A stretch of DNA of 64,000 nucleotides, taken from Janthinobacterium sp. FW305-129. Lineage in GTDB: Bacteria; Pseudomonadota; Gammaproteobacteria; Burkholderiales; Burkholderiaceae_D. The first letter of the stretch is position 1; the number at the start of each line of letters is the position of its first letter. Below, piece after piece: positions 28,755 to 39,620 of this stretch. The position numbers and the translations under genes were made by a program. The stretch is taken from assembly GCF_020858115.1 (NCBI RefSeq), contig NZ_JACYMM010000007.1:310901-374900 (forward strand), read 5' to 3'. Under the pieces are notes generated by a model. That model did no database searches, was not told the DNA's origin, and worked only from the letters and a program-made list of their open reading frames with translations.

Positions 28755-30326
28755 ATGGCCGCAGCACAGCAAGGTGTGGAGACAACGATGGCATGCGACG
28801 TGCTGGTGGTCGGCGGCGGCATCAATGGCGCCGGCATCGCGCGCGACGCGGCCGGGCGCGGCTTGTCCGTGGTGCTGTGCGAAAAGGACGACCTGGCCGC
28901 GCATACCTCGTCCGCCTCCACCAAGCTGATACACGGCGGCCTGCGCTACCTCGAATACTATGAATTCGGCCTCGTGCGCAAGGCGCTGATCGAGCGCGAA
29001 GTGCTGCTGCGCTCGGCGCCGCACATCATGTGGCCCTTGCGCTTCGTAATGCCGCACGCCCAGGGTCAGCGCCCCGCCTGGCTGATACGCACCGGCCTGT
29101 TTCTGTACGACATGCTGGCGAAGCGCGAAATCCTGCCTGGCTCGCAGGGCATCGACCTGGCGCGCCACGCGGCCGGCAAACCATTAAAACCCCAGTTCAA
29201 GCGCGGCTTCGTGTATTCAGACGGCTGGGTCGATGATGCGCGCCTGGTGGTCTTGAACGCCATCGACGCGGCGGACAAGGGCGCGACCATCCTCACGCAG
29301 ACGCGCTGCACGGCCCTGCGGCGCGACGGCGCGGGTGCGGACGCTTGCTGGCTGGCGACCCTGCTGCAAGGCGACGGACGTCAGCTGTCCGTGCGCGCGC
29401 GCAGCGTCGTCAATGCGGCAGGGCCGTGGACGGCCGAATTCCTGCAGCAGGCGGCGCCCGGCGGGCAGGGCCGGCATTTGCGCCTGATCAAAGGCAGCCA
29501 TATCGTCGTCAAGCGCTTGTTCGAGCATGATCATGCGTACATCTTCCAGCATCCGGACGGGCGCATCGTGTTTGCCATTCCGTATGAGCACGATTTCACC
29601 CTGATCGGCACCACCGATCTCGACTATCACGGCGACAGCGGCAAGGTGGAAATCGACGACGAGGAAATTCGTTACTTGTGCGAGCTTTCCAGTTACTATT
29701 TCAGCAAGCCCGTCAATCCAGAAGACGTGGTCTGGACGTATGCGGGCGTGCGCCCGCTGGTGGAAGACGCGGCGGCCGACGCCAAGGCCGTCACGCGCGA
29801 TTACCGCTTCGAGCTGGACCGGGAAGGCGCGCCGCTGCTGAGTGTTTTTGGCGGCAAGATCACCACGTTTCGCAAGCTGGCCGAGGAAGCGCTCGATGTG
29901 CTCGCACCGTTGCTGGCGCCGGCGCCAGGCAATGCGCTGCCGGCCTGGACGGCCAACGCCTGCCTGCCCGGCGGCGACGTGTTCGGCAGCACGCCGCAGA
30001 ACCGCTCCGTGCGCGAGTTCGGCCAGTTCGTGCAAGGCTTGCAGCGCGAATACGCGTGGCTGCCGGCGCCGCTGGTGGCGCGCTATGCACGCGCCTACGG
30101 CACGCGCATCCACGTGCTGCTGGCCGGGCGGACGGATGTGGCGGCCATGGGCGAGGAAATCGCCGCCGGCCTGTACGCGGCGGAAGTGGACTATTTGCGG
30201 CGCCACGAATGGGCCGTCAGCGCGGCCGACATGCTGTGGCGGCGCTCCAAGCTGGGCCTGCACCTGCCGCGCGGGACGGCGGGCACGCTCGACGCCTGGC
30301 TGTTGCAGCACCCGTTGTCGTCGTAA
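28755..30326 (+). CDS. glpD: Glycerol-3-phosphate dehydrogenase, aerobic FAD type
   Basis: This membrane-associated flavoenzyme of about 523 residues oxidises glycerol-3-phosphate to dihydroxyacetone phosphate and passes electrons to quinone. The FAD motif GGGINGAGIARDAAGRG is near residue 18, followed by STKLIHGGLRYLE, and a C-terminal helical GlpD domain is present (about 400-515). The start at 28755 has GGAG six bases upstream; 28788 is an alternative with a similar site. It opens the glycerol operon, 74 bases before glpS, and should be controlled by GlpR. Confidence 0.97.
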   Translation: MAAAQQGVETTMACDVLVVGGGINGAGIARDAAGRGLSVVLCEKDDLAAHTSSASTKLIHGGLRYLEYYEFGLVRKALIEREVLLRSAPHIMWPLRFVMPHAQGQRPAWLIRTGLFLYDMLAKREILPGSQGIDLARHAAGKPLKPQFKRGFVYSDGWVDDARLVVLNAIDAADKGATILTQTRCTALRRDGAGADACWLATLLQGDGRQLSVRARSVVNAAGPWTAEFLQQAAPGGQGRHLRLIKGSHIVVKRLFEHDHAYIFQHPDGRIVFAIPYEHDFTLIGTTDLDYHGDSGKVEIDDEEIRYLCELSSYYFSKPVNPEDVVWTYAGVRPLVEDAAADAKAVTRDYRFELDREGAPLLSVFGGKITTFRKLAEEALDVLAPLLAPAPGNALPAWTANACLPGGDVFGSTPQNRSVREFGQFVQGLQREYAWLPAPLVARYARAYGTRIHVLLAGRTDVAAMGEEIAAGLYAAEVDYLRRHEWAVSAADMLWRRSKLGLHLPRGTAGTLDAWLLQHPLSS

Positions 30327-30400
30327 GCAGCACACGTAAGCGACCGCACCCCGCAGAGGGCGCGGCGAAGAATAAGAACACATCACTGGAGGAGAAGCGC

Positions 30401-31495
<1,095 letters not shown>

Positions 31496-31496
31496 C

Positions 31497-32597
31497 ATGG
31501 CGCGCATCGAACTGGTGGACCTGGCCCACGCCTACAAACCGAACCCGGCGGCACCCGCCGACTATGCGCTGCGGCCCATGAGCATGGAGTGGCATGACGG
31601 CGGCGCGTATGCCTTGCTGGGGCCGTCCGGCTGCGGCAAGACGACCTTGCTCAATATCATCTCCGGCCTCGTGAAACCGTCGCATGGCAAGGTGCTGTTC
31701 GACGGCAAGGACGTGACGCAGCTGCCGACGGAAGCACGCAATATCGCGCAAGTGTTCCAGTTTCCCGTCATCTACGACACCATGACCGTGCACGACAACC
31801 TGGCGTTTCCGCTGCGCAATCGCGGCTGGAAAGAGAGCGAGGTGAAAAAGCGCGTGCAGCAGGTGGCGCAGATGCTGGAGCTGACGGGCGACCTGAAACT
31901 GCGCGCCAGCGGCTTGTCCGTGGATGCCAAGCAAAAGATTTCGCTGGGCCGGGGCCTCGTGCGCCCCGACGTGGCGGCCGTGCTGTTCGACGAACCGCTG
32001 ACGGTGATCGACCCGCATTTGAAATGGCTGCTGCGCAGAAAGTTGAAGGAAATCCACCACGAATTGAAGTTATCGTTGATCTACGTCACGCACGATCAGG
32101 TGGAAGCCTTGACCTTTGCCGACCAGGTGGTCGTCATGACGCAGGGCGAAGTGGTGCAGACGGGCAGCGCGCAGGCGCTGTTCGAGGAACCCGAGCATAC
32201 GTTTGTCGGCTATTTCATCGGCAACCCGGGCATGAACTTGCTCGATTGCAGCATGGGCGATGGCGGCGTGCGCGTGGCGGGGCAGCTGCTGGCCGTGTCC
32301 GCCGCCGCCCGCGCGGCCCTGGCTGGCGCGCAAGGGAAAATCACGCTGGGCGTGCGGCCCGAATTCGTCGCATGCCTGAAGGCGGGCGAGGGCGGTGCGG
32401 GCAGCGATCACTGCCTGGACGCCACGGTGACGGCCGTGCGCAACATGGGCACGCATTACCTGGCGGAATTCCAGCTGGGCGGCGCGACGGTGGCAGCCAA
32501 GCTGCGCGCCATCGATGCGGTGGTGGGTGATGCCGTGCGGCTGCATTTTCCGCCGCAACGCACCTTGTTCTATGTCAACGATAAGCGGGTGGCCTGA
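31497..32597 (+). CDS. glpT: Glycerol ABC transporter, ATP-binding protein GlpT
   Basis: The second ATPase of the glycerol importer has about 366 residues. Walker A is canonical (GPSGCGKTT, 42-50) and Walker B is LFDEPL, but the signature is degenerate (SGLSVDAKQK near 140 in place of LSGGQ). With GlpS, whose Walker A is odd but whose signature is canonical, this suggests an asymmetric heterodimer with one better ATP site. A C-terminal TOBE-like regulatory domain is present. The start at 31497 directly follows the glpS stop; the last base of its stop codon is the first base of the glpP ATG. The symbol is that of the glycerol ABC system, not the MFS glycerol-phosphate antiporter. Confidence 0.9.
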   Translation: MARIELVDLAHAYKPNPAAPADYALRPMSMEWHDGGAYALLGPSGCGKTTLLNIISGLVKPSHGKVLFDGKDVTQLPTEARNIAQVFQFPVIYDTMTVHDNLAFPLRNRGWKESEVKKRVQQVAQMLELTGDLKLRASGLSVDAKQKISLGRGLVRPDVAAVLFDEPLTVIDPHLKWLLRRKLKEIHHELKLSLIYVTHDQVEALTFADQVVVMTQGEVVQTGSAQALFEEPEHTFVGYFIGNPGMNLLDCSMGDGGVRVAGQLLAVSAAARAALAGAQGKITLGVRPEFVACLKAGEGGAGSDHCLDATVTAVRNMGTHYLAEFQLGGATVAAKLRAIDAVVGDAVRLHFPPQRTLFYVNDKRVA

Positions 32598-33481
32598 TGA
32601 TACATAACGGTAAAACCGATAACAACCGCCGCGCCTGGCTATTGATCTTGCCCGTGCTGCTGTGCGTGGCCTTTTCCGCCATCCTGCCCCTGATGACGGT
32701 GGTCAATTATTCCGTGCAGGATATTCTGAGCCCCACGCAAAAGGTATTCGTGGGCACGGAATGGTTCCGCATGGTCATGCTGGACGGCGACTTGCACAGC
32801 GCCTTGCTGCGCCAGCTGCTGTTTTCCGGCTCCGTGCTGGCCATCCAGATTCCGCTCGGCATCCTGATCGCCCTGTGCATGCCGGCCGATGGCTGGAAGG
32901 CGTCGCTGGCGCTGGTGCTGATCGCGCTGCCCTTGCTGATTCCCTGGAACGTGGTGGGCACCATCTGGCAAATCTTTGGCCGCGGCGACATCGGCCTGAT
33001 GGGCTACACCCTGAATCAATTGGGATTCGACTACAACTACAACGGCAACTCGCTTGACGCCTGGCTGACGGTGATGGTGATGGATATCTGGCACTGGACG
33101 CCGCTGGTCGTGCTGCTGTGCTATGCGGGCTTGCGCGCCATTCCCGACGCGTATTACCAGGCGGCACGCATCGACGGCGCCTCGCGCCTGGCCGTGTTCC
33201 GCTACATCCAGCTGCCGAAACTGCGCAATGTGCTGATGATCGCCGTCTTGCTGCGCTTCATGGATAGTTTCATGATCTACACGGAACCGTTCGTGCTGAC
33301 GGGCGGCGGACCGGGCAATGCGACCACCTTTTTGTCGCAATACCTGACGCAAAAGGCCGTGGGCCAGTTCGACCTGGGGCCGGCCTCGGCCTTTTCACTG
33401 ATCTATTTCCTCATCATCCTGCTGTTCTGCTTTGTGCTGTACACGTGGATGCAGCGCGTCGGCACGGGAGACCAGAAATGA
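32597..33481 (+). CDS. glpP: Glycerol ABC transporter, permease GlpP
   Basis: This inner-membrane permease of about 294 residues has six predicted segments and the sugar-permease EAA-loop region near AARIDGASRLAVFRYIQLPKLR, which docks the ATPases. It forms the channel with GlpQ. It overlaps glpT by one base and glpQ by four bases. Confidence 0.92.
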   Translation: MIHNGKTDNNRRAWLLILPVLLCVAFSAILPLMTVVNYSVQDILSPTQKVFVGTEWFRMVMLDGDLHSALLRQLLFSGSVLAIQIPLGILIALCMPADGWKASLALVLIALPLLIPWNVVGTIWQIFGRGDIGLMGYTLNQLGFDYNYNGNSLDAWLTVMVMDIWHWTPLVVLLCYAGLRAIPDAYYQAARIDGASRLAVFRYIQLPKLRNVLMIAVLLRFMDSFMIYTEPFVLTGGGPGNATTFLSQYLTQKAVGQFDLGPASAFSLIYFLIILLFCFVLYTWMQRVGTGDQK

Positions 33482-34284
33482 TGCACAAGAAAATGAGCAG
33501 CACCATCCTCGTGGTCTTTTTGCTGGGCTCGCTGTTGCCCATCTACTGGATGCTCAATATGTCGCTCAAGACCAACGAGGAAATCGTGGGCGTGTTGAGC
33601 CTGTGGCCCCAGCAACTGACGTTCGCCAACTACCACACGATTTTTACCGACCGTTCCTGGTACAGCGGCTACATCAATTCCATGATTTACGTGGCCTTGA
33701 ACATGGTGATGTCGGTCACCGTCGCCTTGCCGGCCGCGTACGCGTTTTCCCGCTATAACTTTGTCGGCGATAAGCATCTGTTCTTCTGGTTGTTGACCAA
33801 TCGCATGACGCCGCCCGCCGTCTTCCTCGTGCCGTTCTTCCAGCTGTATTCGACGGTGGGCCTGATGGATACGCATCTGGCCGTGGCGCTCGCGCACATG
33901 GTCTTCAACGTGCCGCTGGCCGTGTGGATTTTGGAGGGCTTCATGTCCGGCGTGCCGAAGGAAATCGACGAGACGGCGTATATCGACGGCTACAGCTTCC
34001 CCCGCTTCTTCATCCGCATTTTCTTGCCGATGATCAAGTCCGGCGTGGGCGTGACGGCGTTCTTTTGCTTCATGTTCAGCTGGGTGGAGTTGCTGCTGGC
34101 GCGCACCTTGACTTCCGTCAATGCCAAGCCGATCGCCGCCACCATGACGCGCACCGTCTCGGCGGCCGGCATGGACTGGGGCGTGCTGGCGGCGGCCGGC
34201 GTCTTGACCATCGTGCCCGGCGCGCTGGTGATCTGGTTCGTGCGGCATTACATTGCCAAGGGTTTTGCGATGGGGAGGGTGTGA
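33478..34284 (+). CDS. glpQ: Glycerol ABC transporter, permease GlpQ
   Basis: The second permease has about 268 residues and six membrane segments. The EAA loop is recognisable as EIDETAYIDGYSFPRFFIRIFLP. The start is placed at 33478 (ATGATG overlapping the glpP stop); the longer frame from 33445 would add an unlikely charged tail. It pairs with GlpP in the membrane. Confidence 0.9.
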   Translation: MMHKKMSSTILVVFLLGSLLPIYWMLNMSLKTNEEIVGVLSLWPQQLTFANYHTIFTDRSWYSGYINSMIYVALNMVMSVTVALPAAYAFSRYNFVGDKHLFFWLLTNRMTPPAVFLVPFFQLYSTVGLMDTHLAVALAHMVFNVPLAVWILEGFMSGVPKEIDETAYIDGYSFPRFFIRIFLPMIKSGVGVTAFFCFMFSWVELLLARTLTSVNAKPIAATMTRTVSAAGMDWGVLAAAGVLTIVPGALVIWFVRHYIAKGFAMGRV

Positions 34285-34285
34285 T

Positions 34286-34591
34286 ATGGAAAACAATACC
34301 GATAGCATAGCCAGCCTGTTCGGCTGGATGGCGTGGACGCCGGAAGTGGCCATCTTCTTCATTTGCATCGGCTTGATGCTGGCCGGCATGACGGTGTGGC
34401 AAATCCGCTCGCCCAGCATCGAACGAAAAGGTTTCCTGCCGATGCCGACCACGCGCGGCGACCGCCTGTTCATCGGGCTGTTGACGGCCGCGTATGTCAA
34501 TCTGGCCTGGGCGGGATTTACGGAAATGCAGCAGGCCATCGGGGCTGCGATTAGTTTTGTCTTGTTGGTAATTGTAATGCGTTGGGGATGA
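34286..34591 (+). CDS. glpU: DUF2160 small membrane protein of the glycerol ABC system (GlpU)
   Basis: This protein of about 101 residues has three hydrophobic segments (about 15-38, 60-78 and 85-100) and belongs to the DUF2160 family, always found with glycerol/sugar ABC transporters of this type. Its exact job is unknown; a role in the transporter complex is inferred from the conserved position. It starts one base after the glpQ stop; the binding-protein gene begins 71 bases downstream. Confidence 0.87.
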   Translation: MENNTDSIASLFGWMAWTPEVAIFFICIGLMLAGMTVWQIRSPSIERKGFLPMPTTRGDRLFIGLLTAAYVNLAWAGFTEMQQAIGAAISFVLLVIVMRWG

Positions 34592-34662
34592 CCGGCTTGC
34601 CGGTGTTGATGGAGGCCGGACCGTCAGCAGGCGGCCGGCAATAAAATAAAAGGAGATTCACG

Positions 34663-36390
34663 ATGAAATTGAAGTTCACGGTCTTCGCGGCTGCGGCCAT
34701 GCTCGTGTCGAACGCGGCCCTGGCCGACGCCAAGCAGGCGCAAACCTGGATCGACAAGGAATTCCAGCCATCCAGCCTGAGCAAGCAGCAACAGCTTGCT
34801 GAAATGAAATGGTTCATCGATGCGGCGGCCAAGCTGAAAGCCAAGGGCATCAAGGAAATTTCCGTGGTCTCGGAAACCATCGACACCCACGTCTACGAAT
34901 CGAAGACCCTGGCCAAGGCCTTCGAGGAAATCACGGGCATCAAGGTGCGCCACGACATCATCCAGGAAGGCGACGTGGTGGAAAAGCTGCAGACGTCGAT
35001 GCAGTCGGGCAAGAGCATTTATGACGGCTGGATTTCCGATTCCGACCTGATCGGCACCCACTACCGCTATGGCGCCGTGGAACCGCTGTCCGACTACATG
35101 GCCGCCAAGGGCAAGGAATTCACGAATCCGGGCCTGGACTTGAAGGATTTCATCGGCATCAGCTTCACGACGGCGCCGGACGGCAAGGTGTATCAATTGC
35201 CCGACCAGCAATTTGCCAACCTGTACTGGTTCCGCGCCGACTGGTTCGCGCGCAAGGATTTGCAAGCCAAGTTCAAGGCCAAGTATGGCTACGAGCTGGG
35301 CGTGCCGCAGAACTGGTCCGCCTACGAAGACATCGCCGATTTCTTCACCAATGACGTGAAGGAACTGGACGGCAAGAAAGTGTATGGCCACATGGATTAC
35401 GGCAAGAAAGATCCATCCCTGGGCTGGCGTTTTACGGATGCGTGGCTGTCGATGGCTGGCGCGGCCGACAAGGGCATTCCGAACGGCATGCCGGTCGACG
35501 AGTGGGGCATCAAGGTGGCGGCCGACAAGTGCACGCCCGTGGGCGCGTCGATGTCGCGCGGCGGCGCCACCAATTCGCCGGCGGCCGTCTTTGCGCTGAC
35601 GAAATATATCGACTGGATGAAGAAATACGCGCCGCCGCAGGCGAACGGCATGAATTTCTCGGAATCGGGCCCCGTGCCGGCGCAGGGCGAAATCGCCCAG
35701 CAAATCTTCTGGTACACGGCATTTACGGCCGGCATGACGAAACCGGGCTTGCCAGTAGTCAACAAGGACGGCACGCCGAAATGGCGCATGGCGCCGTCGC
35801 CGCACGGCCCGTACTGGAAAGAGGGCATGCAGAACGGCTATCAGGACGTCGGTTCGTGGTTCCTGTTCAAGTCCACGCCGGACGACCGCAAGGCCGCCGC
35901 CTGGCTGTACGCGCAATTCGTCACGTCGAAAACCGTGTCGCTGAAGAAATCCATCGTCGGCCTGACGTTTATCCGCGATTCCGACATCCGCCACGATTAT
36001 TTTACGAAGCACGCGAACGAATACGGCGGCTTGATCGAGTTCTACCGCAGCCCCGCCCGCGTGGCGTGGACGCCGACGGGCAACAACGTGCCCGACTATC
36101 CGAAGCTGGCCCAGCTGTGGTGGAAGAACGTGGCCACGGCCATCACGGCGGAAAAAACGCCGCAAGCCGCCATGGATAACCTGGCCGAGGAAATGGACCA
36201 GGTCATGGCGCGATTGCAGCGGGCCGGCATGAAGGCGTGCGCACCGAAGCTCAATCCGAAGGTCGATCCGAACCAGTATCTGTCGGACCAGCACGCGCCA
36301 TGGAAAAAGCTGGCGAATGAAAAGCCGAAGGGTGAAACGATTGCCTACGATAAATTATTGCAGGCTTGGAAAGAAGGCAAGGTAAAGTAG
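34663..36390 (+). CDS. glpV: Glycerol ABC transporter, substrate-binding protein GlpV
   Basis: This periplasmic binding protein of about 575 residues has a clear signal peptide (positive start, hydrophobic 8-20, cut after ALA near 22). Its unusual length for a binding protein is normal for GlpV. It collects glycerol for the GlpPQ-GlpST channel. The ribosome site AAAAGGAGATT is strong, which suits a component needed in excess. A terminator follows before glpK. Confidence 0.92.
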   Translation: MKLKFTVFAAAAMLVSNAALADAKQAQTWIDKEFQPSSLSKQQQLAEMKWFIDAAAKLKAKGIKEISVVSETIDTHVYESKTLAKAFEEITGIKVRHDIIQEGDVVEKLQTSMQSGKSIYDGWISDSDLIGTHYRYGAVEPLSDYMAAKGKEFTNPGLDLKDFIGISFTTAPDGKVYQLPDQQFANLYWFRADWFARKDLQAKFKAKYGYELGVPQNWSAYEDIADFFTNDVKELDGKKVYGHMDYGKKDPSLGWRFTDAWLSMAGAADKGIPNGMPVDEWGIKVAADKCTPVGASMSRGGATNSPAAVFALTKYIDWMKKYAPPQANGMNFSESGPVPAQGEIAQQIFWYTAFTAGMTKPGLPVVNKDGTPKWRMAPSPHGPYWKEGMQNGYQDVGSWFLFKSTPDDRKAAAWLYAQFVTSKTVSLKKSIVGLTFIRDSDIRHDYFTKHANEYGGLIEFYRSPARVAWTPTGNNVPDYPKLAQLWWKNVATAITAEKTPQAAMDNLAEEMDQVMARLQRAGMKACAPKLNPKVDPNQYLSDQHAPWKKLANEKPKGETIAYDKLLQAWKEGKVK

Positions 36391-36419
36391 TCGTGTAGAC
36401 TTCTGCCGCCGCTTTCCCG

Positions 36420-36449
36420 GGGCACGGGCGCTTGTCCGTGCCCTTTTTT
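36420..36449 (+). terminator. Intrinsic terminator between glpV and glpK
   Basis: An 8-bp stem (36420-36427 with 36436-36443) followed by six T residues. It ends the transporter transcript or lets only part of it read into glpK. Confidence 0.8.
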
Positions 36450-36473
36450 CACTGTATAGCCGTAGTAGCGACC

Positions 36474-37967
36474 ATGACCAAATACATACTTGCTTTAGAC
36501 CAGGGCACCACCAGTTCGCGCGCCATCCTGTTCGACCATGCGGGCCGGCCGCACGCTAGCGCGCAGCGCGAATTCCGCCAGATTTTCCCCCAGCCTGGCT
36601 GGGTCGAGCATGACGCGAACGAAATCTGGGCCTCGCAAGAGGGCGTGCTGCAGCAGGTGCTGCGCGACAGCGGCGTGGCGGCAAGCGACGTGGCCGCCAT
36701 CGGCGTGACCAACCAGCGCGAAACGACGGTGCTGTGGGACCGCGCCACGGGCGAACCCGTCGCTAACGCCATCGTCTGGCAAGACCGGAGAAATGCGGCT
36801 TATTGCGAGCAACTGGTCGAGCAGGGCAAGGCAGACTTGATCCAGCGCAAGACGGGTCTCGTGCTGGACGCTTATTTTTCCGCCACCAAACTCAAATGGC
36901 TGCTCGACAATGTGCCGGGCGCCCGCGCGCGCGCCGAGCGGGGCGAACTGGCCTTTGGCACCGTCGACAGCTGGCTGATCTACAAGATGAGCGGCGCCCA
37001 CTTGACGGACACGAGCAACGCGGCGCGCACCATGCTGTTCAATATCCACACCCTGCAATGGGACACGGATCTGCTGGCGCTGCTGGACATTCCCGCCTCG
37101 CTGCTGCCCGACGTCGTGCCATCGAGCGGCGTGGCTGCGCACACCTACGTTGACCTGCTGGGCGTGGCCGTGCCCATCGCCGGCATCGCGGGCGACCAGC
37201 AGGCGGCCACCTTCGGCCAGGCCTGCCTGAAGCCGGGCATGGCGAAGAATACCTACGGCACGGGTTGCTTCATGCTGATGAACGTGGGCAAGCGCCCCTT
37301 GCCATCGAAAAACCGGCTGTTGACGACCGTGGGCTGGAGCCTGGGTCCTGATGCAGATCAAACGGATTACTTGCTCGAAGGCAGCGCCTTCATCGCGGGT
37401 GCGGCCGTGCAATGGATGCGCGACGGCATCGGCATCATCCGCGACTCGTCCGAAGTGGAAGCGCTGGCCACCAGCGTGCCCGACTCGGGCGGCCTGGTCT
37501 TCGTGCCCGCCTTCGCGGGCCTCGGCGCGCCGTACTGGGACCCGTATGCGCGCGGCACCCTGATCGGCATCACGCGCGGCACGGGCAAGGCGCACATCGC
37601 GCGCGCGGCATTGGAGGGCGTGGCCTACCAGAACGTGGACGTGCTGTCCGCCATGCAGGACGACGCGGGCATTGCTCTAAGTGAATTGCGCGTGGACGGC
37701 GGCGCGGCCCGCAACGACATGCTGATGCAGTTCCAGGCCGACATCCTCAATGTCCCCGTGGTGCGCCCCGTGGTGACGGAAACGACAGCCCTGGGCGCCG
37801 CCTACCTGGCGGGCCTGGCCGTGGGCTTCTGGGCCTCGCAGGAAGAAATCGCCGCCCAGTGGCAGGTGGGACGCCGATTCGAACCAGCCATGGCGGCCGA
37901 CGAGCGCCTGACGCGCTTGCATAAATGGCAGCGCGCCGTGGAGCGCTCGCGCGACTGGAGCGAGTGA
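36474..37967 (+). CDS. glpK: Glycerol kinase
   Basis: This cytosolic FGGY kinase of about 497 residues phosphorylates glycerol to glycerol-3-phosphate with ATP. It begins [21 protein letters not shown], the standard N-terminus with its nucleotide-binding loop; the longer frame from 36432 starts inside the terminator loop and is rejected. The C-terminal domain has [17 protein letters not shown]. The ribosome site is weak, and the gene is separated from glpV by a terminator, so its level may be set apart from the transporter. Confidence 0.97.
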   Translation: MTKYILALDQGTTSSRAILFDHAGRPHASAQREFRQIFPQPGWVEHDANEIWASQEGVLQQVLRDSGVAASDVAAIGVTNQRETTVLWDRATGEPVANAIVWQDRRNAAYCEQLVEQGKADLIQRKTGLVLDAYFSATKLKWLLDNVPGARARAERGELAFGTVDSWLIYKMSGAHLTDTSNAARTMLFNIHTLQWDTDLLALLDIPASLLPDVVPSSGVAAHTYVDLLGVAVPIAGIAGDQQAATFGQACLKPGMAKNTYGTGCFMLMNVGKRPLPSKNRLLTTVGWSLGPDADQTDYLLEGSAFIAGAAVQWMRDGIGIIRDSSEVEALATSVPDSGGLVFVPAFAGLGAPYWDPYARGTLIGITRGTGKAHIARAALEGVAYQNVDVLSAMQDDAGIALSELRVDGGAARNDMLMQFQADILNVPVVRPVVTETTALGAAYLAGLAVGFWASQEEIAAQWQVGRRFEPAMAADERLTRLHKWQRAVERSRDWSE

Positions 37968-37986
37968 GCCAGGGAATCAGCCGGGA

Positions 37987-38550
37987 TCAGTGCCGTATGA
38001 AATACACGGCGTAACCCACCGTTTCGCGCGGCACGGAATACAGGTCGCGCAGCTCGACATACGGCGCGTGCACGTTGCCGCTGACGGTGATGCCGGCCCG
38101 CTCCAAAGCCAGGCGGAAGCGGGGCACGTGAAAGTATTGCGTGGCGACCATGGCTGTCTTCCAGCCGTGTGAGCGCATCAATGCCGCCGCGTTGCGGGCC
38201 GTGGAGTCCGTGGTCCAGCCTTGATTATCCTCAATAATGGCGCCGGCCGGCACGCCGCGCTTGAGCAGATAGCGGGCCATTGATGCGGCCTCGTCAAAAC
38301 CTTCCTTGCCCGTCGCCCCGCTGACGAGGATGCGCGGTGCCCGGCCGGCCTGGAATTGCGTCAGCGCCGCGTCGAGCCGTGCCTGCAGGCGGGGGCTAGG
38401 CGTGCCGTCGGGCAGGATCGTGTTGCCGGGCACGACGATCACGTCGGCCGGGGCCAGTTTGTCGTTCAGGCCCGCCAGCACCAGGGCGGCGGTGGCCAGC
38501 GAGAACGTGGCAGAGCTGGCCAAGCCCAGGAGCGTAAGTTTTCGCATCAT
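37987..38550 (-). CDS. YdcF family (DUF218) membrane-anchored protein
   Basis: This protein of about 187 residues has one N-terminal membrane segment (about 5-27) and a Rossmann-like DUF218 domain with VIVVPGN at the first strand and the LVSGATGKEG and EDNQGWTTDSTARNA segments. Relatives (SanA, YdcF, ElyC) act at the cell envelope; biochemical function is not known. The start ATGATG at 38550 overlaps the TGA of the zinc-ribbon/TPR gene, so the two are translationally coupled. The frame open to 38715 lies inside that neighbour. Confidence 0.85.
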   Translation of the reverse strand: MMRKLTLLGLASSATFSLATAALVLAGLNDKLAPADVIVVPGNTILPDGTPSPRLQARLDAALTQFQAGRAPRILVSGATGKEGFDEAASMARYLLKRGVPAGAIIEDNQGWTTDSTARNAAALMRSHGWKTAMVATQYFHVPRFRLALERAGITVSGNVHAPYVELRDLYSVPRETVGYAVYFIRH

Positions 38551-39479
38551 TCGCAATGCCTTGACGTTTTTCCTGGGGCGGAATGGATATGGCCCTTGCG
38601 CAAGCGGATTGCCGCATAAGTCAGCAGTGGCTGGATTAGCCAGCGAACCAGCCGTTTCAATGTTGGGCGTGTGGCAATGAAGTTGGCGAAGGGAGGACTG
38701 GTGCGGTAATAGCACGCCACAAACCAGCGTCCGCCAATAGATTGCAGCAGATGCCGATCACGCCAATGCCGCAATACATTGATTTCGCTTGCAAAAGGTG
38801 TTCCGAATGCCGCCGTGGCGATGAAGCATGCCGAAGAATTGAGCGAGGCGAGATTATTCTGGATGTCGATATTGCGCGGCGCGAGTTGGGCGGCTTTTTC
38901 CAGAAAAGCCCGTGCCTCGTCTTTTTTCTTGTGTCCTTCCCATAAAATCAGCCCCTTCAGATTGAGAGAGATCGGGTTTTCGGGAAATAGCTCCAGCGAA
39001 CGGTCGATATATTGCAGTGCCAGATCCATATCGGCCGATTGCGGCACTTTAAAACCTATGTTGGTACCGTAGATTTTCTTATTCTCGCGCAGCAATCGCA
39101 TCATTTGCTTCGCTTGATAGTGATACTGGTCGGATTCGGCCTTGTCGGCAGCCAGTTTTGCCTCTTTGGCACGTCGCGCAGCCTGTGTATTGTTGAATTG
39201 GCTTAACCCATCGCGCGCTTTTATTTCCAGATCCAGCAAGCCTGCATGGTAAGGATCAAGCAGCAGCCCCTGCTCAACGTACTGCATGGCTTTGCCATAG
39301 AGTCCTTTTGCAATCGAGCGCTCCGCCATGACGCACAAGGTTTGTGGGGTGGGGCTGGATGCCGCCTCATGGCTGCGCTCATGTGAATTGTGACAATAGG
39401 GACAGGTAAATGTGGATGCCTGGTCTTCTACGTCCAGATTCGCTCCACATTGTGTGCATTCAAATACAGCTAAAGCCAT
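38547..39479 (-). CDS. Zinc-ribbon, TPR and CFI-box protein
   Basis: This protein of about 310 residues has three parts. Residues 8-29 form a zinc ribbon (Cys8, Cys11, Cys26, Cys29). Residues about 45-215 carry tetratricopeptide-like helices with a Lys/Ala-rich linker. From about 216 the CFI-box C-terminal motif begins (CFIATAAFGTPFASE), followed by LRHWRDR and YYRTSPPFA and a hydrophobic helix; this module is shared by many otherwise unrelated bacterial proteins and has no known function. Composition is lower in GC than the neighbours, which hints at transfer. It is the first gene of a pair with the YdcF gene. Confidence 0.78.
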   Translation of the reverse strand: MALAVFECTQCGANLDVEDQASTFTCPYCHNSHERSHEAASSPTPQTLCVMAERSIAKGLYGKAMQYVEQGLLLDPYHAGLLDLEIKARDGLSQFNNTQAARRAKEAKLAADKAESDQYHYQAKQMMRLLRENKKIYGTNIGFKVPQSADMDLALQYIDRSLELFPENPISLNLKGLILWEGHKKKDEARAFLEKAAQLAPRNIDIQNNLASLNSSACFIATAAFGTPFASEINVLRHWRDRHLLQSIGGRWFVACYYRTSPPFANFIATRPTLKRLVRWLIQPLLTYAAIRLRKGHIHSAPGKTSRHCE

Positions 39480-39509
39480 CTCGGTCGTGTTCCGTTAGCG
39501 TGGAAAAGG

Positions 39510-39531
39510 ACACAGCCTTTTTAAGCTGTGT
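39510..39531 (-). terminator. Hairpin between the isochorismatase-like and zinc-ribbon/TPR genes
   Basis: ACACAGC (39510-39516) pairs with GCTGTGT (39525-39531); on the minus strand CCTTTTCC follows. It may end the isochorismatase-like transcript, or sit in the leader of the next gene (start 39479). Confidence 0.4.
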
Positions 39532-39620
39532 AATTGTAAAACTCTAACGTATCTGACGGCCGGTGTCAGGGAAAGATAATGGGATGGCTGAAAATATTTT
39601 CAAGCATCCGGTACTTTCCA

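Noticed and set aside
29678..30400. N-terminal extension of GlpS by about 240 residues
   Set aside because: It would overlap glpD, has no homology, and GGAGGAG sits before the GTG at 30401.
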